Source of the DNA: SIG440 sp045648205
GTDB lineage: Bacteria; Bacillota; Clostridia; Monoglobales; Monoglobaceae
NCBI GenBank assembly: GCA_045648205.1
Contig: JAZRNM010000006.1
Coordinates: 1 to 25,744 of the forward strand
Length of the DNA: 25,744 nucleotides
Direction of reading: 5' to 3'
The stretch's first letter is position 1. The number at the start of each line of letters is the position of its first letter. The notes under the pieces were generated by a model. The model was not told where the DNA came from. It searched no databases and was given only the letters and a program-made list of their open reading frames with translations. The translations under genes and the position numbers were made by a program. Positions 1 through 7,192 of this stretch are shown here, in pieces.

Positions 1-2
1 GT

Positions 3-176
3 GTAACTGCAGACTTGCGTACACCAATAAAGAGTTTGAATGCAAGAACTGTAAAGAACAATGTTGCCATAATTGAAATTTCAATTGAGGTAAAGAATAC
101 CGAGCATCTTGAAAATGCAATAAAGAAATTAAAACAAATTGATGGTATTCAGTCAGTAGTCCGCAGGCGTCAATAA
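3..176 (+). CDS. relA: RelA/SpoT (p)ppGpp synthetase/hydrolase, C-terminal ACT domain (5' end outside window)
   Basis: Only the last 57 codons are present, in the frame that starts at base 3 and stops at TAA 174-176. The translation runs from VTADLRTPIKSLNART through IIEISIEV to LKQIDGIQSVVRRRQ. This is the beta-alpha-beta pattern of the C-terminal ACT domain of long RelA/SpoT proteins, including the characteristic I-x-S-L-N-A-R-T segment and the closing V-x-R-R. In these bifunctional enzymes the ACT domain is part of the regulatory half that senses starvation at the ribosome; the catalytic domains lie upstream of the window. An MBL hydrolase gene and hemZ following relA is an order known in Clostridia, which supports the call. 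A GC-rich 7-bp hairpin straddles the stop codon. Confidence 0.85.
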   Translation, partial: VTADLRTPIKSLNARTVKNNVAIIEISIEVKNTEHLENAIKKLKQIDGIQSVVRRRQ

Positions 177-183
177 CCTGCGG
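161..183 (+). other. Short GC-rich hairpin across the relA stop codon
   Basis: CCGCAGG (161-167) pairs perfectly with CCTGCGG (177-183), leaving a 9-base loop that contains the TAA stop. There is no T-run after it, so it is a weak candidate for an intrinsic terminator. An mRNA end-protecting or processing structure between relA and the MBL gene is as likely. I see no separate promoter before 212. Confidence 0.4.
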
Positions 184-211
184 TCTTGAATATATACGGA
201 GGTTTTTAAAA

Positions 212-823
212 ATGAAGTTTCGCAGATTTTCTCTTGGAGATTTGGTTACAAATTCATATATTCTTTTTGACGAGGAAATGGGGCAGGCTGTTCTTTTTGA
301 TGCGCCTGCTGATTCAGAGAAAATTTTGAATTTTCTGAATGAGCACAATTTATCTTTGACATATATTTTCTTGACCCATGCTCACTTTGACCATATTGGT
401 GCACTTTATGCTCTTAAGACTGCCACAAAGGCGAAAATTGTTATTCACGAGGCGGAAGAAAAATATCTCAATAATACAGAACTTAATCTTTCGAGCGGAC
501 CACTTTCGGAAATGTCTGCTGATATTCGTGTTAAAGATGGAGATATTTTTGAATTCTGCGGTGTTGAGATAAAGGTTATTCACACTCCCGGACACACAGA
601 GGGTGGAGTATGTTATTTGTTTGATAATACTCTTGTCAGCGGTGACACATTGTTTCTTAATTCTATTGGCAGATTTGATTTTCCGCTTGGTAGTTTTGAT
701 GATGAAATCAACTCAATAAAGAATAAGCTGATGTGTCTTTCTGACGATATAAAGGTTTATCCCGGTCACGGATTTTCAACAAGCATTGGAAGAGAAAGAA
801 AGGAAAATCCATATCTGCAATGA
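212..823 (+). CDS. MBL-fold metallo-hydrolase (hydroxyacylglutathione hydrolase-like, YcbL type)
   Basis: This is a 203-residue cytoplasmic protein with a complete metallo-beta-lactamase metal site: THAHFDH at residues 55-61, H128 in HTPGHTEGG, D145 in SGDTLF and the histidine of PGHG near residue 186. The length and motifs fit the small glyoxalase II-like hydrolases (YcbL group), which bind two metal ions and hydrolyse thioesters or related substrates; the real substrate here is unknown. The start is set by GGAGG at 198-202, nine bases before ATG. The gene ends in an ATGA overlap with the following hemZ-like gene, so the two are translationally coupled. Its position between relA and hemZ is common in Clostridia and tells little about its job. 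Confidence 0.88.
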   Translation: MKFRRFSLGDLVTNSYILFDEEMGQAVLFDAPADSEKILNFLNEHNLSLTYIFLTHAHFDHIGALYALKTATKAKIVIHEAEEKYLNNTELNLSSGPLSEMSADIRVKDGDIFEFCGVEIKVIHTPGHTEGGVCYLFDNTLVSGDTLFLNSIGRFDFPLGSFDDEINSIKNKLMCLSDDIKVYPGHGFSTSIGRERKENPYLQ

Positions 824-1992
824 GTGAAATATTAAGCCCCTGGGGAATTCTCACGGGAATACGACCTGTGAAAATTGCCAGCAAATTAATCAAATTGGGA
901 AAAACTCCCGCAGAAACAATTGAATACTTCATGACCGAATATGGTGCAACTCACGAAAAAGCTGAACTTGCGGTTCGCGTGGCAGGTATTGAGTTGCCCA
1001 TCATTGACGCAATGAACGAAAAAGGTATCAGCATCTATATAGGAATTCCATTTTGCCCTACGAGATGCCTTTATTGTTCATTTGTCAGCAACAGCGGGGC
1101 AAAGAGCGCAAGGCTTATCCCTGAATATCTTGAGTGTTTGAAAAAAGAGATTAAATATACTGCTGATATAATAAAGCAGAACAAAAATATTATCGAAAGT
1201 GTGTATATTGGTGGCGGAACACCGACAACTCTCGGTGCAGACCAGCTTTCTTTCTTGTTTGAAACAATTTTCACAGAGTTTGATTTGTCAAAAAATAAGG
1301 AATTCACAGTTGAAGCCGGAAGACCCGACACCATAACAAAAGAAAAGCTCAAAACAATCAAGGATTTCGGTATTGACAGAATAAGCATAAATCCGCAGTC
1401 TATGAATATGGAAACTCTCAAAACCATTGGCAGAAACCACACTCCCGATGAAATCAGACAGGCAATGTATCTTGCAAGGGAATGTGGAATAAAAAATATC
1501 AATATGGACATAATTGCGGGACTTCCAAATGAAACGGTTGATATGTTCAAATATACCGTTGAAGAAGTGGAGAAACTCAACCCCGAGAACACAACAGTGC
1601 ACACAATGAGCATAAAGCGTTCTTCCAAACTCAACGAAACAATAGATGCGTACAATCTTACTGAAGGTGACAGTGTGGCTCAGATGGTTGATTTTGCGAT
1701 GAAAACAATTACCGCAAACGGAAAAGAGCCATACTATCTTTACCGACAGAAAAATATGCTTGGAAATCTTGAAAACGTTGGATATGCAAAACCCGGAACA
1801 GAAAGTCTTTATAATATTTACATAATGGAAGAGGTGCAGACAATTATTTCTCTGGGTTGCGGTGGTGTGACAAAGACAGTTGACCGCACAACTGACAGAA
1901 TAGAAAGAATATTCAATGTCAAGGAGCCAAAAGACTATATTGAGCGGATTGACGAGATGCTCCATCGCAAGGATGTTCTTATTGAAAAATAA
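820..1992 (+). CDS. hemZ: HemZ-like radical SAM protein (coproporphyrinogen dehydrogenase family), short form
   Basis: This is a 390-residue radical SAM protein. The [4Fe-4S]/SAM cluster motif CPTRCLYC has cysteines at 79, 83 and 86, and GGGTPT lies at 131-136, both as in the HemN/HemW/HemZ group. The N-terminus begins almost at once with SPWGILTGIRPVKI, a hallmark block of HemZ that in Bacillus-type proteins comes only after roughly 100 residues. The protein therefore lacks the usual N-terminal region, and the start is fixed by the 4-base ATGA overlap with the gene upstream. HemZ is annotated as an oxygen-independent coproporphyrinogen III dehydrogenase of heme synthesis, but many Clostridia carry it without a heme pathway. 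Its role here is open: it could be a heme chaperone-like or unrelated radical SAM enzyme. Confidence 0.82.
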   Translation: MSEILSPWGILTGIRPVKIASKLIKLGKTPAETIEYFMTEYGATHEKAELAVRVAGIELPIIDAMNEKGISIYIGIPFCPTRCLYCSFVSNSGAKSARLIPEYLECLKKEIKYTADIIKQNKNIIESVYIGGGTPTTLGADQLSFLFETIFTEFDLSKNKEFTVEAGRPDTITKEKLKTIKDFGIDRISINPQSMNMETLKTIGRNHTPDEIRQAMYLARECGIKNINMDIIAGLPNETVDMFKYTVEEVEKLNPENTTVHTMSIKRSSKLNETIDAYNLTEGDSVAQMVDFAMKTITANGKEPYYLYRQKNMLGNLENVGYAKPGTESLYNIYIMEEVQTIISLGCGGVTKTVDRTTDRIERIFNVKEPKDYIERIDEMLHRKDVLIEK

Positions 1993-2004
1993 ATTTAAAA
2001 ACAG

Positions 2005-2033
2005 TTGACATATTCAAATGTATGTGTTATAAT
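2005..2033 (+). promoter_or_regulatory. Sigma-A promoter of rpsO
   Basis: A consensus -35 TTGACA (2005-2010) and consensus -10 TATAAT (2028-2033) are separated by exactly 17 bases. A TGT just before the -10 gives the extended -10 element. Transcription should begin near 2040, leaving a leader of about 90 bases before rpsO. This is one of the strongest promoters in the window, as expected for a ribosomal protein gene. Confidence 0.9.
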
Positions 2034-2039
2034 ACTAAA

Positions 2040-2132
2040 CGTTGTAAACCTATTGCTTAGTTTAAGGGCTGAAGATTCACCGCCTTATACCAAGCTTTAT
2101 GGGGTTAGAAAATTTTTCGGAGGTGAAACCAA
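2040..2132 (+). promoter_or_regulatory. Structured rpsO leader, candidate S15 autoregulatory element
   Basis: The leader can form a hairpin in which TAA-GGC (2063-2069) and TGA (2070-2072) pair with TCA (2077-2079) and GCCTTA (2082-2087), with a bulge on each arm. The 3' side of that hairpin, TTCACCGCC (2076-2084), is complementary to the ribosome binding site GGAGGTGAA (2119-2127) at eight of nine positions. AACC (2047-2050) can also pair with GGTT (2103-2106). The leader thus has two competing folds, one of which hides the Shine-Dalgarno sequence. S15 proteins of other bacteria repress their own mRNA by binding such leaders, in E. coli through a pseudoknot at the ribosome binding site. That this leader binds S15 is inference. 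Confidence 0.5.
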
Positions 2133-2396
2133 ATGCTTAAAGAGAGAAAAGAAGAGATAATCAAGACTTATGCTGTTCACGAAGGTGACACAGGTTCTCC
2201 TGAAGTTCAGATTGCTCTTTTGACAGAAAGAATCAATCATCTTAACGAGCATCTTAAGACTCACAAGAAAGACCACCATTCAAGAAGAGGTCTTCTTAAG
2301 ATGGTCGGTGTCAGAAGAAGCTTTCTTAACTATCTCATGAAGAACGATATCGAAAGATACCGTGCTATCATTGAGAAGCTTGGCTTGAGACACTAA
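2133..2396 (+). CDS. rpsO: 30S ribosomal protein S15
   Basis: This is an 87-residue protein of standard S15 length. It carries the family's HEGDTGSPEVQIALLTERI block and the segment HLKTHKKDHHSRRGLLKMVGVRRSFLNYL split over helices 2-3, followed by the closing YRAIIEKLGLRH. S15 binds the three-way junction in the central domain of 16S rRNA and is a primary assembly protein of the small subunit. The start is set by GGAGGTG at 2119-2125, seven bases before ATG. It has its own promoter and a strong hairpin after the stop. pnp follows, the conserved bacterial rpsO-pnp order. Confidence 0.97.
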   Translation: MLKERKEEIIKTYAVHEGDTGSPEVQIALLTERINHLNEHLKTHKKDHHSRRGLLKMVGVRRSFLNYLMKNDIERYRAIIEKLGLRH

Positions 2397-2402
2397 AATA
2401 TG

Positions 2403-2445
2403 TAAAATTAAGTCTTTGTCGTTTGTGGCAAAGACTTAATTTCGT
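2403..2445 (+). terminator. Long stem-loop after rpsO, terminator or processing site
   Basis: AAATTAAGTCTTTG (2405-2418) is a perfect inverted repeat of CAAAGACTTAATTT (2429-2442). The stem can extend by a GU and a CG pair to leave a loop of GTTTGT, 16 pairs in all. The T-run is short and partly inside the stem, so some transcripts may continue into pnp. In bacteria the rpsO-pnp boundary is often a site of partial termination and RNase processing. Confidence 0.7.
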
Positions 2446-2514
2446 ATTTCAGCGAAAAACATTAAAGAAAAATAATTAAAAAAATATAAAATTAATTTTG
2501 AGAGAGTTTGCGCA

Positions 2515-2591
2515 TTTAGCAGTTAGAAAAATGCTTTTGAAGAGAGTATGTTTCTAAGTGCTAAAAAGGCAGACCTCTTGAACAAAGGAGG
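2515..2591 (+). promoter_or_regulatory. pnp leader: long imperfect hairpin plus Shine-Dalgarno-hiding helix
   Basis: Bases 2515-2529 pair with 2551-2565 (14 pairs, one G-G mismatch). The helix continues after an A-G mismatch with 2531-2537 against 2543-2549, leaving a 5-base loop, about 21 pairs in total. Just downstream, CCTCT (2574-2578) can pair with the pnp ribosome binding site GGGAGG region (2587-2591). A long hairpin upstream of the start, cut by RNase III, is the basis of PNPase autoregulation in E. coli. The structure here is seen in sequence; that it works the same way is inference. I see no convincing promoter between 2443 and 2514. Confidence 0.5.
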
Positions 2592-2599
2592 AAATTTTT

Positions 2600-4681
2600 A
2601 TGAGTAGAATTTTTGAAACAGAAGTTGCCGGCAGAAAACTCAGCATTGAGGTCGGCAAGGTGGCAGAGCTTGCAAATGGCTCTGTTATCGTGAGATATGG
2701 CGACACAGTTGTTATAACTGCTGCAACCGCATCAGAAAAACCCAGAGATGGTATTGATTTCTTCCCTCTCAGCATTGTCTATGAGGAAAGAATGTATGCT
2801 GTTGGCAAAATCCCCGGAAGCTTTTTGAAGAGAGAAGGAAGACCTTCAGAAAACGCAATTCTCACAGCCAGAGTAATTGACAGACCAATGCGTCCATTGT
2901 TCCCAAAGGATTTGAGAAATGATGTTTCAATCGTTTCAACAGTTATGTCTGTTGACCAGGACAATGCTCCTGAATTCTGTGCTATGATCGGTTCATCTGC
3001 TGCAGTGTCAATTTCAGACATTCCTTTCAATGGCCCGATTGCTGCTGTCTATGTTGGTCTTGTTGATGGTGAATTTGTAATCAACCCAACACTTGAACAG
3101 AGAGAAAAGAGTGACCTCAACCTCACAGTAGCAGGTAGTCTTCAAAAGGTTGTTATGATTGAAGCAGGTGCAAACGAAGTTCCTGAAGACACAATGTTTG
3201 ATGCAATTATGTTTGCTCACGAAGAAATCAAAAAGATTTGCACATTCATCAAGGGTATTCAGGATGAAATCGGCAAACCAAAATTTGAATATGAACACAT
3301 TGTTGTTAACGAAGAAATCTTTGATGCAATTGCAGAATTTGCAACAGATTTAGTGAAAGAAGCTCTTGACACAGATGACAAGTCAATCCGTGACGAGAGA
3401 TTGAGCGTTGTTTATGGCAAGGTTTTTGAACACTTTGAAGACAAGTACCCTGCTGAAGAATATGCTCAGGATATTGAAGATGCACTTTACAAGCTGCAGA
3501 AAACAGTTGTAAGACGTTGGCTCCTTGACGAAGGCAAGCGTGTTGACGGCAGAAAAATTCAGGAACTCAGACCTCTCGCATCAGAAGTCGGACTTCTCCC
3601 GAGAACTCATGGAAGTGGCTTGTTCAAACGTGGACAAACTCAGGTTATGACAGTTGCAACTCTCGGTGCTTTGGGTGATGCTCAGATTATTGACGGCCTT
3701 GACACCGAGGAATACAGAAGATATATTCATCACTACAATTTCCCATCATACAGTGTTGGTGAAACAAGACCTTCAAGAGGCCCCGGAAGACGCGAAATCG
3801 GTCACGGTGCTTTGGCAGAACGTGCTTTGGTTCCTGTTATTCCATCAGAGGAAGAATTCCCCTATGCAATCAGACTTGTTTCTGAAGTACTCAGCTCAAA
3901 CGGTTCAACCTCACAGGGTAGTATCTGCGGAAGTACACTTGCTCTTATGGATGCCGGTGTTCCCATCAAAGCTCCCGTTGCAGGTATCTCTGTTGGTTTG
4001 GTTACTGAAGGGGAAAGATTTATAACAATTCTTGACATTCAGGGTCTTGAAGACTTCTTTGGAGATATGGACTTTAAAGTTGCAGGTACAAAGAAGGGTA
4101 TCACTGCAATTCAGATGGACCTCAAAATTGATGGACTTACACCTGAAATCATCAAGAATGCACTCACTGAAACAAGAGATGCAAGATACTACATCCTTGA
4201 CGAAGTTATGCTCAAGGCAATCCCCGAACCACGTGCTGAAGTTTCACAGTATGCTCCAAAGGTTATCCACATTGAAATTCCTGTTGATAAGATTCGTGAT
4301 GTAATCGGATCAGGCGGTAAGGTTATTCAGAAGATTGTTGCTGATACCGGTGCTAAAATTGACATTGAAGAAGATGGACGCGTATTTATTTCAGCTCCCA
4401 ATGCCGAAATGGGTGAGATGGCAAAGAAAATTATTGAAGGCATCGTGAAAGAGCCTGAAGTTGGCGAAGTTTATGACGGCAAGGTTGTAAGAATTATGGA
4501 CTTCGGTGCATTTGTTGAATTCCTTCCTGGAAAAGACGGCTTGGTTCACATTTCAAAGCTTGACAAAGCAAGAGTTGAAAAAGTGGAAGATGTTGTTAAA
4601 ATTGGTGATGACATCAAGGTTCAGGTTATAGAAATTGATAAGATGGGAAGAATCAATCTTAAGAGAATCGTAACTGAATAA
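2600..4681 (+). CDS. pnp: Polyribonucleotide nucleotidyltransferase (PNPase)
   Basis: This is a 693-residue protein of normal PNPase length. Two RNase PH-like domains are joined by the alpha-helical linker, followed by a KH domain with its G-x-x-G loop (IGSGGKVIQKI near residue 570) and a C-terminal S1 domain from about residue 621. Conserved active-site blocks include RGQTQVMT, FNFPSYSVGETRP-like text, GSTSQGSICGSTLALMDAG and GDMDFKVAGTKKG with its metal-binding aspartates. The enzyme degrades RNA 3'-to-5' with phosphate, forming a trimer in the cytoplasm and degradosome complexes. ATG 2600 follows AAAGGAGG with about eight bases spacing. It is preceded by a structured leader and followed by a strong terminator. 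Confidence 0.97.
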   Translation: MSRIFETEVAGRKLSIEVGKVAELANGSVIVRYGDTVVITAATASEKPRDGIDFFPLSIVYEERMYAVGKIPGSFLKREGRPSENAILTARVIDRPMRPLFPKDLRNDVSIVSTVMSVDQDNAPEFCAMIGSSAAVSISDIPFNGPIAAVYVGLVDGEFVINPTLEQREKSDLNLTVAGSLQKVVMIEAGANEVPEDTMFDAIMFAHEEIKKICTFIKGIQDEIGKPKFEYEHIVVNEEIFDAIAEFATDLVKEALDTDDKSIRDERLSVVYGKVFEHFEDKYPAEEYAQDIEDALYKLQKTVVRRWLLDEGKRVDGRKIQELRPLASEVGLLPRTHGSGLFKRGQTQVMTVATLGALGDAQIIDGLDTEEYRRYIHHYNFPSYSVGETRPSRGPGRREIGHGALAERALVPVIPSEEEFPYAIRLVSEVLSSNGSTSQGSICGSTLALMDAGVPIKAPVAGISVGLVTEGERFITILDIQGLEDFFGDMDFKVAGTKKGITAIQMDLKIDGLTPEIIKNALTETRDARYYILDEVMLKAIPEPRAEVSQYAPKVIHIEIPVDKIRDVIGSGGKVIQKIVADTGAKIDIEEDGRVFISAPNAEMGEMAKKIIEGIVKEPEVGEVYDGKVVRIMDFGAFVEFLPGKDGLVHISKLDKARVEKVEDVVKIGDDIKVQVIEIDKMGRINLKRIVTE

Positions 4682-4691
4682 TAAGAGACTA

Positions 4692-4727
4692 AAATATCGC
4701 AGAAAAATTTCTGCGGTATTTTTTTAT
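4692..4727 (+). terminator. Rho-independent terminator of pnp
   Basis: CGCAGAA (4698-4704) pairs with TTCTGCG (4709-4715) around an AAAT loop. The stem is extended outward by a GU pair and AAT/ATT pairs and followed by seven T residues and a further T-rich stretch. It is a textbook intrinsic terminator. Confidence 0.93.
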
Positions 4728-4744
4728 TTTTTTGTAAAAAGGTA

Positions 4745-4773
4745 TTGACTTTATCAATTTAGTGTGCTAAACT
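4745..4773 (+). promoter_or_regulatory. Promoter of the amino-acid-type ABC transporter operon
   Basis: The -35 TTGACT (4745-4750) and -10 TAAACT (4768-4773) are 17 bases apart, with TGC before the -10 as an extended element. Transcription would start near 4780, about 35 bases before the binding-protein ATG. I see no clear operator or riboswitch in the short leader. Confidence 0.75.
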
Positions 4774-4815
4774 AATGAAGTAATTTAAATAATATACATA
4801 AAGGAGTAATTTAAA

Positions 4816-5604
4816 ATGAAAAAGTTTACAAAAGTTGTTTCAATTGTTCTGTCAGTTATGATGCTGGTTGTTCTCTTTGCGGGTTGTGGGGCTGAAAAGG
4901 CTGCGTCAGACCTTGCGTTTATTGAGGATAACGGTAAAATGGTTATTGGATACACAATTTATGCACCTATGAACTATGAAGAAAATGGTGAGCTCACAGG
5001 ATTCGATACCGAGTTTGCTGAAGCTGTTTGTGAAAAGCTTGGTGTAGAGCCTGAATTTGTTGTTATTGACTGGGATAACAAGTTCCTTGAACTCGAATCA
5101 AAGAGCATTGACTGTATCTGGAACGGTATGACAATCACCGAAGAAGCAAAGCTTAACGCATCAGTGTCAAATGCATATGTTAAAAATGCTCAGGTTGTTG
5201 TAATGAACAAGGACAAAGCAAGCGACTATAAGACTGCAGAAGATATGAAGGATCTCAAGTTCGTTGCAGAAGCAGGCTCTGCTGGTGAAGCTGCAATTAA
5301 CGACAACGGTCTTAATACAAACTACACAGCAGTTACAGCTCAGTCTGATGCACTTCTTGAAGTAATGAGTGGTAGTGCTGATGCTTGCGTTATCGATATT
5401 ACAATGGCAAATGCTATGACCGGTGAAGGTACAAGTTACGCTGCGCTTACATCTGTTTGCGAACTTACAACCGAAGAATATGGCATTGCTTTCAGAAAAG
5501 ATTCAGATATTACCGAAAAGGTTAACGGTATAATGGCTGAACTTAAGGCTGATGGTACACTCGACAATCTTGCGAAGAAGTACGAGCTTACACTCGCGTT
5601 CTAA
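4816..5604 (+). CDS. Amino-acid-type ABC transporter substrate-binding lipoprotein
   Basis: This 262-residue exported lipoprotein has a basic start (MKKFTK), a hydrophobic core and a lipobox FAGC with the lipidated cysteine near residue 24. The mature part matches the SBP_bac_3 fold: IGYTIYAPMNYEENGELTGFDTEFAEAV, then DCIWNGMTIT, and DACVIDITMANAM with the aspartate that contacts the ligand amino group. An odd point is that the position of the alpha-carboxylate-binding arginine (T-x-x-R in GlnH/HisJ) reads TEEA, so alanine replaces arginine. The ligand may not be a standard amino acid, or another residue does this job. Start: AAGGAG 4801-4806, nine bases before ATG. It is the first gene of a binding protein, permease and ATPase set. 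Confidence 0.9.
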   Translation: MKKFTKVVSIVLSVMMLVVLFAGCGAEKAASDLAFIEDNGKMVIGYTIYAPMNYEENGELTGFDTEFAEAVCEKLGVEPEFVVIDWDNKFLELESKSIDCIWNGMTITEEAKLNASVSNAYVKNAQVVVMNKDKASDYKTAEDMKDLKFVAEAGSAGEAAINDNGLNTNYTAVTAQSDALLEVMSGSADACVIDITMANAMTGEGTSYAALTSVCELTTEEYGIAFRKDSDITEKVNGIMAELKADGTLDNLAKKYELTLAF

Positions 5605-5632
5605 TTTGAAATTAAAACGAAAGTAAGTAAAC

Positions 5633-5664
5633 TACCGGGATTGCGCTATGTTGCAGTCCCGGTA
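5633..5664 (+). other. Intercistronic hairpin between binding protein and permease genes
   Basis: TACCGGGATTGC (5633-5644) pairs with GCAGTCCCGGTA (5653-5664), 12 pairs with one GU, around an 8-base loop. No T-run follows, so full termination is unlikely. Such hairpins after binding-protein genes commonly protect the upstream mRNA from 3' exonucleases and let the binding protein be made in excess over the permease; that role is inferred here. Confidence 0.7.
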
Positions 5665-5717
5665 TGTGTGCGTATAAATAATTTTGGATTTAAGATGTTC
5701 GGAAAGGTAGCTGCATT

Positions 5718-6422
5718 ATGTTTACAAATGTTACACTAAGCTTATTTGAAGGATTTGGTACAACGCTGGAGATTTTTGCATTAACCCTTTTATTTGCTTT
5801 GCCATTGGGACTTATCATAAGCTTTGGTTCAATGAGCAAAATATCACCAATAAAGTGGCTTATTAAGCTGTTTATCTGGATAATCCGTGGCACACCGCTT
5901 ATGCTGCAGCTAATTGTTATATATTATGGCCCCGGTCTGATTGGTTCGGCAGCCACCTCACGAGTTCTTGCAGGCAGCACCAATCCTGTTGATTTATTTC
6001 TTTCAAACTGGGAGTGTTTTGACAGATTTCTGGCAGTTATGATAGCTTTTGTAATTAACTACGCCTGCTATTTTTCAGAAATATATCGTGGCGGAATTGA
6101 GAGTATTGCAAAAGGACAGTACGAAGCTGGTCAGGTTTTGGGACTCAACAAGTCGCAGGTATTTTTTAAGATCGTACTTCCTCAGGTAATTAAACGGATT
6201 ATTCCTCCGATGAGCAATGAAATAATAACACTTGTTAAGGACACGTCTCTTGCAAGGATTATTATGGTTTATGAAATTATCTGGAATGCTCAGAAATTTA
6301 TTAAATCTGATGGTCTTTTGTGGCCTCTTTTCTATACCGCAGTATTCTATCTGGCTTTCTGTGGTTTGCTTACCATTCTTTTTGGATACATAGAAAAGAA
6401 GTTCAACTACTACAAAGGTTAA
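5718..6422 (+). CDS. Amino-acid-type ABC transporter permease
   Basis: This is a 234-residue integral membrane protein of the HisM/GlnP family. It has about five hydrophobic helices, the family segment FIWIIRGTPLMLQL near residues 53-66, and the EAA loop YEAGQVLGLNKSQVFFKIVLPQ near residues 134-155, which docks onto the ATPase. Compared with typical permeases there is a hydrophilic insert between the second and third helices (LIGSAATSR to LFLSNWECF). Start: GGAAAGG at 5701-5707 before ATG. It probably acts as a homodimer, since only one permease gene is present. It lies between the binding-protein gene and the ATPase gene in one operon. Confidence 0.9.
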   Translation: MFTNVTLSLFEGFGTTLEIFALTLLFALPLGLIISFGSMSKISPIKWLIKLFIWIIRGTPLMLQLIVIYYGPGLIGSAATSRVLAGSTNPVDLFLSNWECFDRFLAVMIAFVINYACYFSEIYRGGIESIAKGQYEAGQVLGLNKSQVFFKIVLPQVIKRIIPPMSNEIITLVKDTSLARIIMVYEIIWNAQKFIKSDGLLWPLFYTAVFYLAFCGLLTILFGYIEKKFNYYKG

Positions 6423-6434
6423 GGAGGTGCAAAA

Positions 6435-7181
6435 ATGTCTGTTATATCTGCAAAAAATATAGTAAAAAGCTTTGGTAAGCTTGAAGTAATAAAAGATGTA
6501 AGTATGGAACTACAGGAAGGCGAGGTTGTGGCAATTATCGGCCCTTCCGGCTCTGGAAAAAGTACATTTTTGCGTTCACTAATAAATCTTGAAACAGTAG
6601 ATAACGGAACGATAACAATAGATGGACAAACCGTAGTGGAAAACGGTGTTTACAAAAAAGCAGAAGAAAACCGTCCGGTATATCAAAAACTTGGTATGGT
6701 TTTTCAAAACTTTAATCTGTTTCCTCACAAATCAGTTCTTGAAAATATAATTATGTCTCCTATGCTTGTGGATGGAAAAAGTCGCGAAAATGCCGTTAAA
6801 GAGGCAGAAGAACTATTGGAACAAGTTGGACTTTCCGAAAAATTAAATGCATATCCTTATCAATTATCAGGTGGACAGCAACAACGTGTTGCTATTGCAC
6901 GTGCGTTGGCAATGAACCCCAGGGTAATGCTTTTTGATGAACCGACATCTGCATTAGATCCCGAACTGACGGGTGAAATTCTAAAAGTAATTCGCGATCT
7001 TGCTGCGAAAGATATGACAATGGTGATTGTAACTCACGAAATTGAGTTTGCAAAAAATGTTGCGGATAGAGTTATCTTTATGGCAGACGGTTATGTTGTT
7101 GAAGAAGGAACCCCAGAAGAGGTACTGGACAATCCGAAAAACGAGCGAACACAAGCCTTTCTCAAGGGCTTTGCAAGATAG
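6435..7181 (+). CDS. Amino-acid-type ABC transporter ATP-binding protein (GlnQ-like)
   Basis: This 248-residue ATPase has Walker A GPSGSGKST (residues 36-44), the Q-loop in MVFQNFNLFPH, the ABC signature LSGGQQQR near residue 145, Walker B LFDEPTSALDPE near residue 166 and the H-loop VTHE near residue 200. The FNLFPHKSVLENI text is typical of polar amino acid importers (PAAT family). The ribosome binding site AAGGAGGTG at 6421-6428 is very strong and sits 12 bases after the permease stop. It energises the permease encoded just upstream, on the cytoplasmic face. The next gene, a YerC-like regulator, follows after only 11 bases and is probably in the same transcript. Confidence 0.95.
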   Translation: MSVISAKNIVKSFGKLEVIKDVSMELQEGEVVAIIGPSGSGKSTFLRSLINLETVDNGTITIDGQTVVENGVYKKAEENRPVYQKLGMVFQNFNLFPHKSVLENIIMSPMLVDGKSRENAVKEAEELLEQVGLSEKLNAYPYQLSGGQQQRVAIARALAMNPRVMLFDEPTSALDPELTGEILKVIRDLAAKDMTMVIVTHEIEFAKNVADRVIFMADGYVVEEGTPEEVLDNPKNERTQAFLKGFAR

Positions 7182-7192
7182 AAGGTGGGAAG

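Noticed and set aside
1071..1965. Long minus-strand open frames opposite hemZ
   Set aside because: They have no ribosome binding sites or recognisable domains and run antisense to a clear radical SAM gene.
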